From Hyaloperonospora brassicae (lineage: Eukaryota; Oomycota; Peronosporomycetes; Peronosporales; Peronosporaceae), in NCBI GenBank assembly GCA_947650285.1, contig CANTFL010000528.1, positions 124,001 to 188,000 on the forward strand: DNA of 64,000 nt. The letters are read 5' to 3'. This document shows, piece by piece, positions 26,761 through 39,765 of the stretch (position 1 is its first letter; the number at the start of each line of letters is the position of its first letter). The notes under the pieces are model-generated. The model saw only the letters and a program-made list of their open reading frames with translations. It made no database searches and had not been told where the DNA came from. The translations under genes and the position numbers were made by a program.

Positions 26761-28440
26761 GTTTATGCCTTGCTCGCGGGTAGCAATTCATATATCGTTT
26801 TTATTATTTAAAAATATTAATTGTAGATGACGGATCTAGTGGTTTGGTACACATCCATCCCAATTGTGTTGATCTCAATCTTGACCTAGAATATATAGTA
26901 GAGCTTGCATTCTTAATCGAAACTAGTGCTCCTGTATTTTACTATCGATCGAAGATCGCTGATCGCGTGATGTAATGCACACCAATCTGATGGATCTACT
27001 TTGCGGGCGTTGTACTATTCTTTCTATCCAATCTATTAGGCTGTATCCCTGGAAACAAAACCTTCAATTTTATAAAGTTTCGCAACCAGTTAAGCGGATA
27101 TGATGAAATTAGTATGACCTTCTACATAAATATTTCCCGGATCAAAATCAGCCATAGCATGATATGTCCCTCCGTTGCAAAATTGCTTAAACCATATTAC
27201 ATGAGAAATCAAGCTATTGTCAACAAGAATATTAATTTGGCAAATCCCATAGTTTGCGCTGCGCTGTGCTTCCTTCCGCTACTTTCTAGCTTCCCGTCGT
27301 CTATCTATAAGAAATCTCTAATCTTCTTCGTTCGATAGAAATGGCGTATATGTGGCAAAGTCACTAATCAAATTTTCTACGAGGATCGGTGACCACATAT
27401 TTGAGGCGCCACTTACTGGTGGAGAATTAGACCACGGGACCTGGCGATCCAATGAGAGATGGGAGGCGATCCCAACGGAGAAAGACGATACGATCCAACT
27501 GTCGTCAGACTGAAGGGTATCGAACAATCTGAGACGGGGCGTGAAAAGGGATGATTCCCATGCTGCTATCTGGGACAAGGAATGATTGTAACGGTGCGAT
27601 CTGGGACAAGGGACTGGATTGTACTAAACGGCTGATCTGAAGCAGAATTACTCTGGGAAAGGTGCATATGGGACCAGACGATGCGAAGTGACTCTGTGAC
27701 AAAAGTGTTGAAATCTATTAGATCGGTGACATTCTATACCGGGCTCCCAAAAGAAGTACTGATTTAGGTTAATTATGGACCGATCTGGAATTGTGGATGT
27801 TGGTGGGAGTCCGGGGGACCGTTGTAAGAACTATGGATGGTCCCATTGAGCAGATAGACCCTTGGGAATGGTATTGGAGTACACACAATGAACGGAAACG
27901 ACATATAGGGCCGGATCGCACTGTGTCGAGCCTACTCGATCTCGAATTGGACATCAGATCGGTCATGTTCCCTGCTGGTTATGGATATATCGATGATGGA
28001 GCTATCGTATGATGATGTAAATGCTTGTTGAAGGTCTATGAGAGATGTCCCAAAAGTTCAGATCGAAAGAGCCAATGGAAGCCGGTCGAATGGACGTCGC
28101 AAAATGGATTTAGGCACATTCCTTATTTGGGTACTATTTTGGACCTTTCGGTACCAAAATTGGGTATTTGGTACCGTATTTGGAATTTGGTCCCTTTTTT
28201 GGTGTCTAGGTACGATATCGGGAGTATTGGCGCTATCTTTGGAGTACAGGTCACGAGATTTCGACACGTGTTCAAAGGGGCGGTCAAGCTTAATGGTGAT
28301 ATCGACTTGGAGAGTGACCTACGGTTGGGAATAGGCTTAAGGATAGGTTGGCTATTAATTTGGTTGGTTAATAAACAGACTTGAACTCTACTTCTTCTGC
28401 TCACGACGCACGTTCCCCTCCCCTCTTCTCCGGGCAAGAT
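26761..28440. other. GC-richer GATC-dense region without recognised gene
   Basis: Composition shifts away from the AT-rich background. GATC tetranucleotides are frequent between 27.35 and 28.03 kb. A short imperfect tandem repeat with a 33-bp period (atctgggacaagg at about 27568 and 27601) is present. Around 28125-28215 the sequence is a degenerate low-complexity run of ggtac and ttttgg blocks. Overlapping open frames of 60-119 codons exist on both strands (for example 28025-28384 plus and 28123-28437 minus), but none has a known motif. Confidence 0.4.
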
Positions 28441-29350
28441 TGATTTGGCTTCCCCGGCGGGTCAAGGCGCGCGTGTTACAAGGACACAGAAGACCGATCT
28501 TGGATTGTTGGCCAAGATCGAGAAGAGCGATCTCGGGATATTTGGCCCGGATCGATCAAGTACTCACACTCAACTCAACTGCTAGGGTAGCAGCAACATC
28601 AGGAAAAGGAAAAGGACATTGGACACAAGATCGCGAGACGGCGCAAGTGGTCAGAAGATCGGGACAAGGCGTTCAAGACAAGACCGAGCAAGATCGTTTT
28701 GATTTACTGGACAGATCGGCACGTTTCATTTTGGCGAAACCCAGGACCGGTCTGCCCACATTGCGCACTTCCGGCAAGATCGGCCGATCCCGAGACTAGA
28801 TTGGACCAATCCCAACGCAAGATCGACGCAAGACAACTATTTGCTGAGTGAAGATTTCCGCACAGCGAAGACCCCGATTCCGAAGACAAATCGAGATCGG
28901 TGTGATTCAAGATCGAGATCGCGACATCGCCCAAGAGTGACTGCCGCGACTCAAGATCAAGATCTCAGAACCCCCGTTCGTGGTGTGAAGATTTCCGCAC
29001 CGGAAGCGGACGCTCAACCCAACCTCTCAGCGAGATCGACATCTCCCAAGGCCGTTACGAAGAGCTCAAGCCAGTTCAACCGACGGGTACACAAGGTGAG
29101 CACAAGGTTATATAGCAAGGCACGGATCGGAGTACCCCCTCCGTGAGTCGGCAAGTCTGGGCAAGTGGAAAATTGACACTCACTAAAGTAATTTTGTGAG
29201 ATCGACTTCACTACATATATATCGTTGTCTTGCCGGCTGTCGTGGGGCGGTCGCGATCTTCATTTTGTCCAGATCGCTCCTGGGGGACATACAGGCAGCC
29301 CACTAGCCACGTATCTCATCATAGCCCCTCAATCAGTGGCGGATAATATA
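28441..29350. other. GATC-saturated block with weak family C similarity
   Basis: About two dozen GATC sites fall in roughly 0.9 kb, often in the phrase aagatcg. A gaagatttccgcac motif occurs twice (about 28851 and 28988). Near 29090-29150 the order acacaaggtgag, then cggagtacccc, resembles the family C repeats, so this may be a strongly diverged member. Open frames at 28440-28799 and 28841-29146 (plus) are rich in Arg, Asp, Gln and Ser and look like translated repeat DNA. No gene is supported. Confidence 0.4.
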
Positions 29351-31506
29351 GTCCGGTAAGAATCCGATCCGGCCATGTATTCAATTTCCATTAAGGACGT
29401 ATAGTTGAATCTTTTTGCAATTCAAGGTCTTCGCTAGGCTATACCCGCCTATATGCATTTTAAATCTCACCTCACCTTTAACAAAGCTACAATTACCACT
29501 GTCACTTCCAGAATAGCGTAACCACTTGTCTATCTCGTGTACCAGAATGGTACATCAACTATAAACGTTTATGATTGTGAGATAGAACCATTTACCCAAC
29601 TCTTTCGTGGTACGTATGGGTCTTCAGCGTGGTTCTAGAAGCGGCTATAGGTTAGTATACGCAATTATACGCTTAACACCGCAACCAATTTGGCATTTAC
29701 AGTGAAAAATATCTCCATCGTAGACATATGTTCTCATAAATGGTTTTCGTATACTTTATTTATATATAAGCCTTGCAAATAGTATACGTGAACAAATTCT
29801 ATTCTAGTGACTTCTGCCCTCATGATTGGGATTGTACCGAAATTAACAGTTTAATCGCATTCGTACAAATCTTTGTCGGGAATGTGATTGGATCATTGTA
29901 GTAAATTTCGATCGCGTTTGTGCCCATCTAGATCAAGATTGAAATCAAATTTCAATATGTTTGTAATGATCTTGTTCCCATATCAATTGGAATCACCATT
30001 TCGCCCATCATCATGTACTAAATTCTAAGCCTTTTTGGCGCAGTTAGCTACAAAAAAGTGAGCTTAGATCAAATCTATCAACAACATTGAATAGATTGCG
30101 AGACTCTAAATGTATTTTATTATTTACATTAAAGTTTAGCACAAAAGATTGCATTGATTGTACGTTTCATTGGATCATCATGTTTACAAAATAATCCTAA
30201 TCCATTAGATGCGCTTAAAGTCAGCGTTAGCAACTTGAAGACCAAAATAAACCCGTTACACCGACAGTAACAACGCTTGGCCTAGCGTTTCTACAAATTC
30301 CACATATTACAAAGCTATATTTACAGCTAAATCTTCTTGTCCGAGGACGATTTTGACTTAATTGGTATTCATTTGTCGTAGACGTAAAACCTATAAGCCA
30401 GAATTGATGACCTGATTTCGGTATACGATTCGCCGTCGGCAAACCTCGATCATTCTCGAATGATTTGGCACTGATCGCATAGATGCTTGTTGCTATCTTC
30501 CGAAACCAACAAAGTTTATTGTCAATCCGCCGCTAGTAAAAAAGTGACGTTATTTTATATCAATACGCTAATATAAACCATATAAAAATACCGAATGGCA
30601 TATCGAACGCATTAATATTATATGCCTGTCCCGTCATCTCAACACTTTTACTCATCTCGCTATTTTTTAAGCTATACCATATAACAAAATTCTTGTCTTT
30701 AATTTTTCGCTATTAAGAGGCGTGGGGTTCAGGACTTAAGGCACATCCGTCGCAAATTAATCGAAGGTGTAAAAATGTCAGTCAAAGAGCCAATAAACAA
30801 AATTACCCAATATATGAAAGAGTTCACAATTGAATGTGAAGGGAGGGAAAGGTGAGCTTTTATTAATGTGTATTATTAGTTTGTTGAGCCGGATGCCGTA
30901 ACATTTAATAGAAGGTACAATTTATGATCAGGACGAAGAGAACGAGATCGATCGAACCCCTAGCCGTGCCGCAAGGACGTAAAAATTAAATAAATTAATT
31001 TATCCTGTAAAATGCTTTAAGTGACAATTTGTTTTGGGTAAAAACGGATTGAGAAGTGTGGATTGCAGATCTCGCTGCGACTTATTACTAAATTTTGCTA
31101 TAGATGTGATCCACACAATGAGGTGCATCACATTACACGATCTTATATGATACAATCTGGAGGATTATGTCATGCAAGATGCGATCTGGGAGATGATAGG
31201 TAACGGTGATCTGTCGTGGAAAATTAAATGATATGGAAGATTAAATAACAAAAATGCACAGTAACGGAATGTAATCTAATTAAATGAGAGGATCAGATTT
31301 TTCACTAAAATTTTTTAAAAAAATGATGAGAAATCAATATACCTTTAAGTGCAAAATTATCTTTCTCGTTTTAAGAATTTATTTGTTGAATTCCTGTCGT
31401 CTAAGAAGAAGTCAATCTGCCCTCCAAAATATCATTCCGAGGTAATATCTGGCTAGGGGTGCAAAAAATCACCAAACCTTCAATTGGGATCAGACATAAA
31501 ATTTTA
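29351..31506. other. AT-rich interval, nothing recognised
   Basis: No open frame over 71 codons and no motif. A few GATC-rich phrases near 31.07-31.2 kb (gatgcgatctgggag) resemble those at 27.5-27.7 kb, suggesting scraps of the same repeat family before the inverted family C copy. Confidence 0.45.
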
Positions 31507-31851
31507 GACCGCAAGACAGCTTAATTGGTCAGAAGTCGAAGCGGATAAGTATCTACGCACTGGACAAGGCTATCTTGTCGAGATACGGGTGACTTATATC
31601 GGTACCCTACAATTTTACCCGTGATCGTGTGAACTCTCTCGCACGGTCACCCCAACCCCATCACAAACACTGTCAAGGTTTCCGTCGAGGGCACGAGTCC
31701 ACCTTGAAGAGTGCAGATCGACCCACCTACAGTTACACAAGGTGAGGAATGGAACAAGCACGATAACGGAGTGCCCTCTCATATAGTCGGTTGTCTATAG
31801 TCCAGAGGAGAGTCGGGATCGCAATGAACTTGTGATCGCCATTTCACCACA
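31507..31851 (+). repeat. Retrotransposon end sequence (family C), inverted copy 2
   Basis: Reverse-complement partner of 25938-26285, matching from agacagctta...ggtcagaag to the gtgatcgcc...ttcaccaca end with few mismatches. The two copies face opposite ways and enclose about 5.2 kb. They could be terminal repeats of one large composite unit or two independent insertions; the interior shows no transposase, so independent solo ends are as likely. Confidence 0.7.
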
Positions 31852-34800
31852 TTGAATATAGGTTTCAAATTGTAAGCAAATGGTAAGATTTCACATGTTG
31901 ACGTTATGTGATTTTTAATTGCAAATTATACATATCAAACCGAATATAAATGATGGAGACGATGAACGTCACCCACGCATGCTGGCCAGTTGTTCGTGCA
32001 ATTTTATATAGATACAGATTGTTTTACGAGTGAAAGACATAGTCATGCATTCATATTTTGGTCATATTTTTACCTCCGAAAACTTCGATGAGTGCAGCGG
32101 CAGGCCATGTATTGCGGTTTCAGGCGTCAAAGAATAATAGACATGTAATGAAGCATTTGACCAGCAAACCAGTACGTTTAAACCGAATGGTGTGCTGTTT
32201 ATTTCAAAAGCTGGCCACAATTGGTCGTTTAAAAAACATCCGCCTACTGGGATGCTAACCTCCTCGACAAGGACGGGAAATACGGTGGCCTATAAAAGTT
32301 TAGCATCCTCTAGTTTTAGACTGAAGCGAGCTATATATTGATAAGCCTGGAATTCCAAATTTGGGCGAGAATGCATACGTTATAACAAATAATACGTTTC
32401 TTGGTTCGTATATATAGGACCCTTGATTAATAAGGTGGATATGTGGAAATATTTTATAGCGTGGACTTTTTAAGAGCGGGTAAAGAAAATATATTTCGAA
32501 GCATTAGTCAGTGGTGATCACTTTTTATCCAAAACCCATCAAGCCGGCAGTTTTACTTTCACATAGAGGCTATACGCTATATATACTTTGCAGTGGTCAA
32601 GCAATAAACACTGCAAGTGGGTTATTTTCTTTAGATCTTGTAAAAAAGGCTAGGCCACTGATCCTACAAATTTTTTATTTTTAAGCAGATTACTTCGCGC
32701 GGAGAATGAAATGACATGACCATGGGCCGTGAAATCGATAAGTGACGTTAACACATGTATACGTGATATCTAGTTTTTTGTCTCAATATCGCGTTCGGAA
32801 GACTGATAGATAACAGCGTCTCATGCAAAATAGTCCTTCTATATCGATGACTTCTGACAAAACATGGATAATGAAAGTGATAGTCGTGGAAGTCGGTGCT
32901 GCCAATGAAGAGGATCGATGGTCTTAAATTATCATATTGACAATTTTTATGGCTATTTTTTGCGGCTATTAAATATGTCGATATGTCTATTGGCAGGCTT
33001 ATGGAGAGCGATTAAAGCAAATCAATCAATACCGATTACGCATTGCTGTATAGCTTATTTCTCCACACAATTTGTGCGATCCATACTATCACTAACCGTG
33101 AGATCTGAATTTACCATAATTTCTCATAAATTAATAATTAAATGAGGATGGTATATTATGATCTTACGCCTCGGTGTGTCTGATCTAGAAGGCTAAAAAA
33201 TTAAAATAGAAACAAATATCTAGCTGTGACGCGTTATAATACTAAACCTGTAGTCAAAGCTATCAATGGTCAATTATAATAGTGGTATTAGCGGATTGAA
33301 TGTCAGGTAAAGGAGACTTGAATAGAAATGCAGTAATTCCAGATTGGGTGATATTTATAGGCTTATTACATTGAGTCTTATTCTGATATGCTGAGATTGG
33401 TGACTTATATGTTGCTGTTTAAGTATTGCAGACTTTTATCGCCACTCCAATCCTAATGATCGTCTCCCAAGGTGGTATTACAGTTAATATCTCGAATTAA
33501 TAAATTCTTCCTTCGTGTGTACCGATGAATACAATAAGGCCTCATTTATTTGTAATAAACCGATGAAATACCTCATTACTCAAAGTATAAAGTAAATGCC
33601 ATACGATCTGTATAACAATATTTACCTATAGTTAAACACAATCGTTGCGACGTAAGCTCAATAATGGATAGCCGATATGAATAAAGATCGCTGTATATAA
33701 TATATTCAGATCTAGATGATGGTGTTTTACATAATCTAACTTTATCGTGACATTAACCGTACTTGGATCTTTTTGTACTTGCTTAATCAATGCTATGATT
33801 ATCCAGGAACATAAGTTTGCATTAGATACTCGTTTTGATTAATCATTACCACCATTCGGCTAAAATCTAATAGTTTCTATCGAACGCGCGGAAAGGCCAA
33901 AACTAGAAAATAGTTTGAAGAGTAGATAGCTTCTTCATAGACATTTATCTTCGGATAATTAGATTGCTTAAAAAAAGTATGACCAGAAATGGACGCGCTT
34001 AACGTATATTCATGTATATAAGTACAATCTTCACCTTGGCCACGTAATATTATGTCATAATATTACGTGGCTAATACTTTTATATTTATGCACGTATCAA
34101 CCATAAGTTTTTTTTTACATCTCAGGTAATTATAAATAAAAAAAAATTGTAAGTCGAACTAAATACGAACATACAAAATTTCTATAGCACACAACCTATA
34201 AATTGATCATAAAAATGTAGTTAATTGTGCTAAATGAAGTGCTCTGCAAATTTGCTACTTTTTCATTCTAGCTCTTTGTATTTTATGTTTGAGAAATTGT
34301 CTTACACGTTTATACGATCTACAGAACAATTTCTCAGTTGGAACATTCCGTGTTTGTTTTAATCATAACCTCTCATTCTGTAAAATTTTTAGTAGACACA
34401 AGAGTGAGGTTTAAATGTTGTATTCGGTAATCGTGCTTTGAAAAATTAATAATTAGTATGTCATACAATGACGCTTAACAAAGCTGCGACAGTCCGTCTG
34501 GATATGATAGTTTGATTGTTCATTAAATTAATTTCTTTTCTATCAAACGATAAAAAAACACAAGATTGGCTTAAAAAATTGTGGATCGTCAATTTAGCCT
34601 GTAACAAATAACGTTTAAATCATTGTAACATTGGAAACAGTACAAAAAATAATATGCTATATCCTGTTAATGTTGACTAATCTATAGATCTATACGTAGT
34701 ACATTGTATAATTTTTTTAGCTCGTTGTTGACAAAATTGAGCCCGATTACTAGACATTTATATGTTGACCTATGTTTACAGTAGTGATTTGACCTAATTC

Positions 34801-37295
34801 TTACTTCGTTTCGTAAAAGGTTTAAATTCGAAGCGCATACACTCGTTATTCATTAGTCGTAATATAATTGGTCATTCAATACTGCAACAAAAGAATTAAA
34901 ATGATAAATAATAATCCGAATTTTTGATCTGTTATACGTGATTAATTTTGAAATGCGCAACACACAATTGTCACAACATTTTAGCGCGAGCGCACCCATT
35001 AATTTAAAAATGAAAGGAGGTTACGACCACGATATGGCGATGATAAATACCATGTGAAGCACGCGTTATGATATAAAGGAAGTCAAGTGAAGGCGAGTAG
35101 TTATAATATGTAAAATATATGTTTATGATTGGCATTGTTGTGCCATCACTCTCGCCCATTAACATTTTCCAGTTTTAAAAGGAGTTGTCGTTAAGTAAAA
35201 ATAATGAGTGAGAACTGGAGGGTTAAGGCCCGATTCTATCTGACTAAAATCGACTCTACATACATTCCCACGTCCGATTGTACATAGGCGGATTTTTCCC
35301 ATGGAATACGGGCTTCGTCAGCAAATCATTGCAACCTTAACCAAATCCATTTTATAACTGCGCTTTTTTCTGACTTAACGTTATCAAATCCGTTCGTAAA
35401 ATGTGCCAAAAAGAAAATCTCTCAAAAAAATTCGTAAATTTCAAAGTTAAGGGCAGAAAATTAGTTGAAGGGAACGAGGTCATCTATCCCCTTTTTTAAT
35501 TACCGTATGATAAACATAGATTTTCTGCGTACCCGATTGTATATTATTATCTTCATAGGCCGTATTTAATGCAGGCAATCCCCAACGCAGGCACTATTTT
35601 GGCTTTTGTCATATGAGGAAATTTAATGCAGAAGTATATGTTCCTGAAAGTGCCAAGAGGATTAATTGCATAATTACAGCACCTGCTCCGAAATTACAAT
35701 AATAATATATACGAGACGGTGACCCAGAAGGCGCAATTCAATTTTAATAGGCACAAAACTGGATATAGTATAGAGTCGGGATGTATTAGACTTGTTTAGT
35801 CTCAACTTGGGAAAATAATTCAAAGTCGCCATATTTCGTCGTGCCGGTGTGTATGGCGCAAGCGATTTGAAAGCTCATGAAAGCTTCCATATCTATTGAG
35901 TAATGTGTTAGTAAAGGGAGATGAACAAAAAAATATTGAGGTCGGAGAAACGGTCTGTGTAATGTTTTTGCAAGATATATGTTCAACAAAAGTCATCATG
36001 ACCTCCAAAGGCGCAAATTGAAAAAAAATTATCGTATGGTTGACGTGATAGAACAATTTGTAAACATGCCTCGGCGGAGTTGCGATTTATATGTAAAATT
36101 TTGTGTTGCTACCGATTATACATTAAATATATATCACAGCGCTATTGATAACTGTGACGACACTAGAAACAAGCGCGCTGAATATGTGGCACACATCGAA
36201 AGTTCAGGAAAGTGCAATCAGGCGTTGACGCAAGCCAATATTATACGTAAGTCCTTATGTATTTTACCGAAGTATCATTACAAATCTTTAGTTACTTCCT
36301 TTTATTTTACATTTTACAATAATGCGCAGAAAAATTACGACTCATAGCGAAACCCGGATGTCCAGATCTCTGACAAGTATATTTTAAAGCAGTTTATATG
36401 TCCAATATTCAATAATTAATATCTAAATGGTGGAACACACAGTATATACGGCGCAAGTTAATTTAAAATAGAAATTCGTGCAACGAACGTTTTAGTAAGT
36501 ACAGTGTTTTGATGCTAATCGATTCAGTAGATTCATATTCAGGAAAGCGAAAGGTCGGTTTTTTATAAAAAATCGGTGATACTGCTTACCCAATTCATTA
36601 GAATATGGTGCTTCGCTCCCGTTTTATTGTAGAGCTGCTTGCCACACGTTCGATACAGTTTATTCTTATATTACAAAGATGGCAGATATGGTATTTAAAT
36701 AATCTGCAAAATATATATTTGAGTCATTTGGCCTCGATGAGCGAGGCCAGTTGACACAAAACATATATAAGTGCATAAGACGCAGTAAGAGTTGGCCTTT
36801 CATTGTCTATAACGGCTTAACCTTGTGGACCTTATAATCGCTGGTTAATTGCAGTCATATATACCCCCTATTGCTGGCTGAATCATAATACCTTTCGGGA
36901 GCGCCTTATGTTCATGCGGAGGCCATTAATGATCAGCGGCATACTATTGCGTGAAGTTCCTAAAGAAAAGCCTCATAGCACTGATTTTTTTGCCGTAACA
37001 TTTTTCAGCGATCATATCATCGTAGCGACGTTTATTGCATAATATAAAGAAAACACTTTAGAACCCTACGCATTCGAGGTAATAATATATATGTTTTGCA
37101 ATTCAATATAGCAAACCGTCCGAATGTTACCCCCGCGTCTTTTCTTATTATATAAATCCAGTGATTTTTATAAATGTCATGTAAACAAGAAGTATATCTA
37201 CAGTAATCTGCAGGCGATCTGAATGTCGCACTTGAGCTGCATATACGTTTGCTGTACCGAACTATAGACACAAAAAACAGAGTGTAATGTCCAAT
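31852..37295. other. AT-rich gene-poor region
   Basis: No recognised gene. The longest frame is 35979-36347 (plus, ATG start, 122 codons); its product is basic and moderately rich in Tyr and Asn, with no motif that I know. The opposing frames at 35786-36056 overlap its start. The 33-bp perfect palindrome at 34039-34071 is listed separately. The rest shows only short chance frames. Confidence 0.5.
34039..34071. repeat. Perfect 16-bp-arm palindrome with 1-nt centre
   Basis: The arm gccacgtaatattatg (34039-34054) is followed by a single t and then its exact complement cataatattacgtggc (34056-34071). Each strand contains the nonamer taatattac. Such a structure could extrude as a hairpin with almost no loop. 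No repeat-containing partner or transposase is nearby, so its role is unknown. Confidence 0.9.
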
Positions 37296-37831
37296 GCTGA
37301 CCAAATGAGATTGCTAGTAAAAAACTAGCTTTGAGTCAAGTCGGTGTTGGTTTGTGCAGTTCGAGCTGGACGAATTCACGCCTTAAATAATATGCAGTAC
37401 GGAATGACTCCTAAAACAAATGGAGATGTCACAGACAACTTGAATGAGTACGATATCTAAACGTTACGAGGAATGTGTACTTCACCACATTTGATGTCGG
37501 TGACGCTGGTCATTATCTACAATTTTACCAAATTCGCGACTGTAGTTTAAGACCTGTATATCAGGAAGTAGAGTGGAGAAACAACAGCGCTACTTCGTCA
37601 TAAACAAGAATACGACGCAATAAGTCTACGTTGCTCACGGATGTTCTCTACATGGCAAAATGAGCTTCTACAACTTGGCAATCTTCAGCTGTGAAAGCTA
37701 ACAGTTCTAGGTCTTTGTATTACTGCCAACGCTTGCGATCAAAGATACCTTAACAAGGCACCAAGCTTATGCAGGTCAAACATAAAAAATTTGTCGACTT
37801 TAATATACGGATCTAAATCCTGCGTATTTAC
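37296..37831. repeat. Unclassified 0.54-kb dispersed repeat, copy 2
   Basis: Direct-orientation relative of 17617-18154 with closely matching sequence from gctgaccaaatg to gtattta. In this copy the minus strand shows protein-like segments in different frames (for example DPYIKVDKFFMFDLHKLGAL and DLLRRILVYDEVALLFLH), each broken by stops. I cannot name the family. The short sharp repeat without flanking element DNA suggests a mobile unit or a solo terminal sequence. Confidence 0.75.
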
Positions 37832-39430
37832 TAAAAGTAAGCTTTTACACTCCATTTGAGTAAAAGCTGAAACGTATATCTATTGGTGATACAACACTGA
37901 TTAAAAATATATATATCCAATGCCTGGGAAACGTATCTGTGCCATAAATGTACTGAGCATTGAACCAGCTTTAGAACAAATCAAGCTAATTACTAGTTTT
38001 GACTTCTCGCTAGTTGCTCCAAACATGACCTTACTTTTACGAGCTATATCGCGAAAGACTCAACCGATCAGATGCAGCCATTGTGGGTTTTTGCACCCAA
38101 TTTTTTAAAAACAAATTGTGAAGCATAATTGTAGCGTATACGAGGCTCTAAGTCTGGACGTGGCCTCCGCATTGTGGTGATTGCGTGATGTACCGAGGAA
38201 ATAGAAATTCACATTGTGATGGAGAAGTTTGTGCTAAAGTTGCATCTTTGTGACGACAAAGTGGATCAAAGCATGTGTCAATGGTCGCGGGCGTGATAAT
38301 CACATGCAAGATCAACACGGAGTCGAATTATGCAAAAGTTTGAAATCATGCGAAAGACTCTACTGTTACTCGATGCACTGTTATCAAAACTACTTTGCAT
38401 TGCTTAAGATAATGTTTAGTCACGTCAACAACTTCTTAATTCATTTGACACAAGCTGTATGATGCGCAATATGCTATCGCAACAATTATTTTTATGAGAG
38501 GGCTCCCTCACTAAGTTGAGGGAAGGCAGTTTGCGCACGTAGTTGCGATCCACCTTAAGATGTGTTCATAGTAGGTCGCGTGGTCGACTTCTATACGCAA
38601 CAAAATCAAAATAAATTACTAGTGCTTTTACGGAGACAATCACTGTCCTCACTCAAGTCTTGTCCCACTCAGTCGGGTATAGCTAATTGCAACTTTGGGT
38701 GAAGAAGTTAAATGCAACACGTGCCTTATTTCTTTGGTAATTCCGCAGGTCACTGGCGTATGCGCACTGACAACAGTGCGTAGCAAGCTTTTACTAACTG
38801 CAGTAAGAACTATAACTCTTGGTAATTAGCTTACACCCGTGGGTATTGAGAGAAAAAATTAGCGCTAGACAACTTAGTAGTATAATGAGAAATAACAAAA
38901 GTATATATATATACATATAATTTCTAAATGTATCGTGCTTGATTAGTCCTAACTTTACTAAATTACGATTATAGTACGTACAGTGACGTCTACTCTCCAC
39001 CCATTGCGCTCGTCAACCACCGATTGCCAGAATTAGTATTACGGTATATAACCAATGATTTAATTTTCTGAATATTGTTTAAGGGAAAAAATGATTATAT
39101 GCAGAATGAAGCCTACAAATTTTTTATTTTCGATTAAATCTTTGGTATATAAAAATAGGAAAAATATAAAACTGCCTCCAGATAATCACGAGAACAAAGA
39201 TAAATGAATAACGTCCTAGAATTCTCAAATGGATCAGGACGTAAAATGATCTTAGAACGTTGGTGTTTTAACAACTGACACACAAAACTTTGACAAATTC
39301 GCTTGAGGCACCATCGCACATTCTTTTCTCAAATATGTTTGCAGACACAGCAGTCTGCAGACATTGAAGTCCTCAATAGGAGCCAAACAAAAAAATAGAT
39401 TCATTAAGGTTTATTGATATGATCAAGCGT
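37832..39430. other. AT-rich interval, nothing recognised
   Basis: Contains only short frames (37920-38108 and 38250-38462 plus; 38794-39000 and 39134-39319 minus) without motifs. No RNA gene or element end is visible. Confidence 0.5.
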
Positions 39431-39469
39431 TTTATAATATTAAACTTAATAAGCAGGAAGGGAAACTTG

Positions 39470-39765
39470 ATTCCACAAGTAAAACAACATTAACAGCAAT
39501 TGTACCACCAACAATGACAACAGTATCAGTGACAGCAGTGGCAGCGAAAGCAGTAGCAGCATCAGCAGAGCAACAATACCAGCAGCTGTAGCACTCATAA
39601 CAACAGCAGTAGAAAAACAGCAATAACAGCATCAACATAAGATACAAAAAAAACACCAGTAACCGCAGCTCCTATAACAACAGCAGTAGGACGAACAGCA
39701 GTAGCAGCATCAACAATAGCAACTGAAACAACAAAAACATAAATTTTAACATCAATACCAACAAA
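39470..39765. repeat. CAA/CAG-rich imperfect microsatellite
   Basis: About 300 bp built mostly of caa, cag, aca and agc triplets, with two similar sub-blocks (agcagtagcagcatca-type phrases near 39550 and 39690). The frames through it on either strand are low-complexity translations (Cys/Tyr/Leu or Ala/Thr/Val) and are not taken as genes. Confidence 0.8.

Noticed and set aside
34039..34071. Integrated geminivirus-like replication origin
   Set aside because: TAATATTAC is in the stem, not in a loop, and no Rep, coat protein or iterons are visible; only the palindrome itself is reported.
39432..39656. Cys/Tyr-rich small protein on the minus strand
   Set aside because: It is a translation of the CAA/CAG microsatellite.
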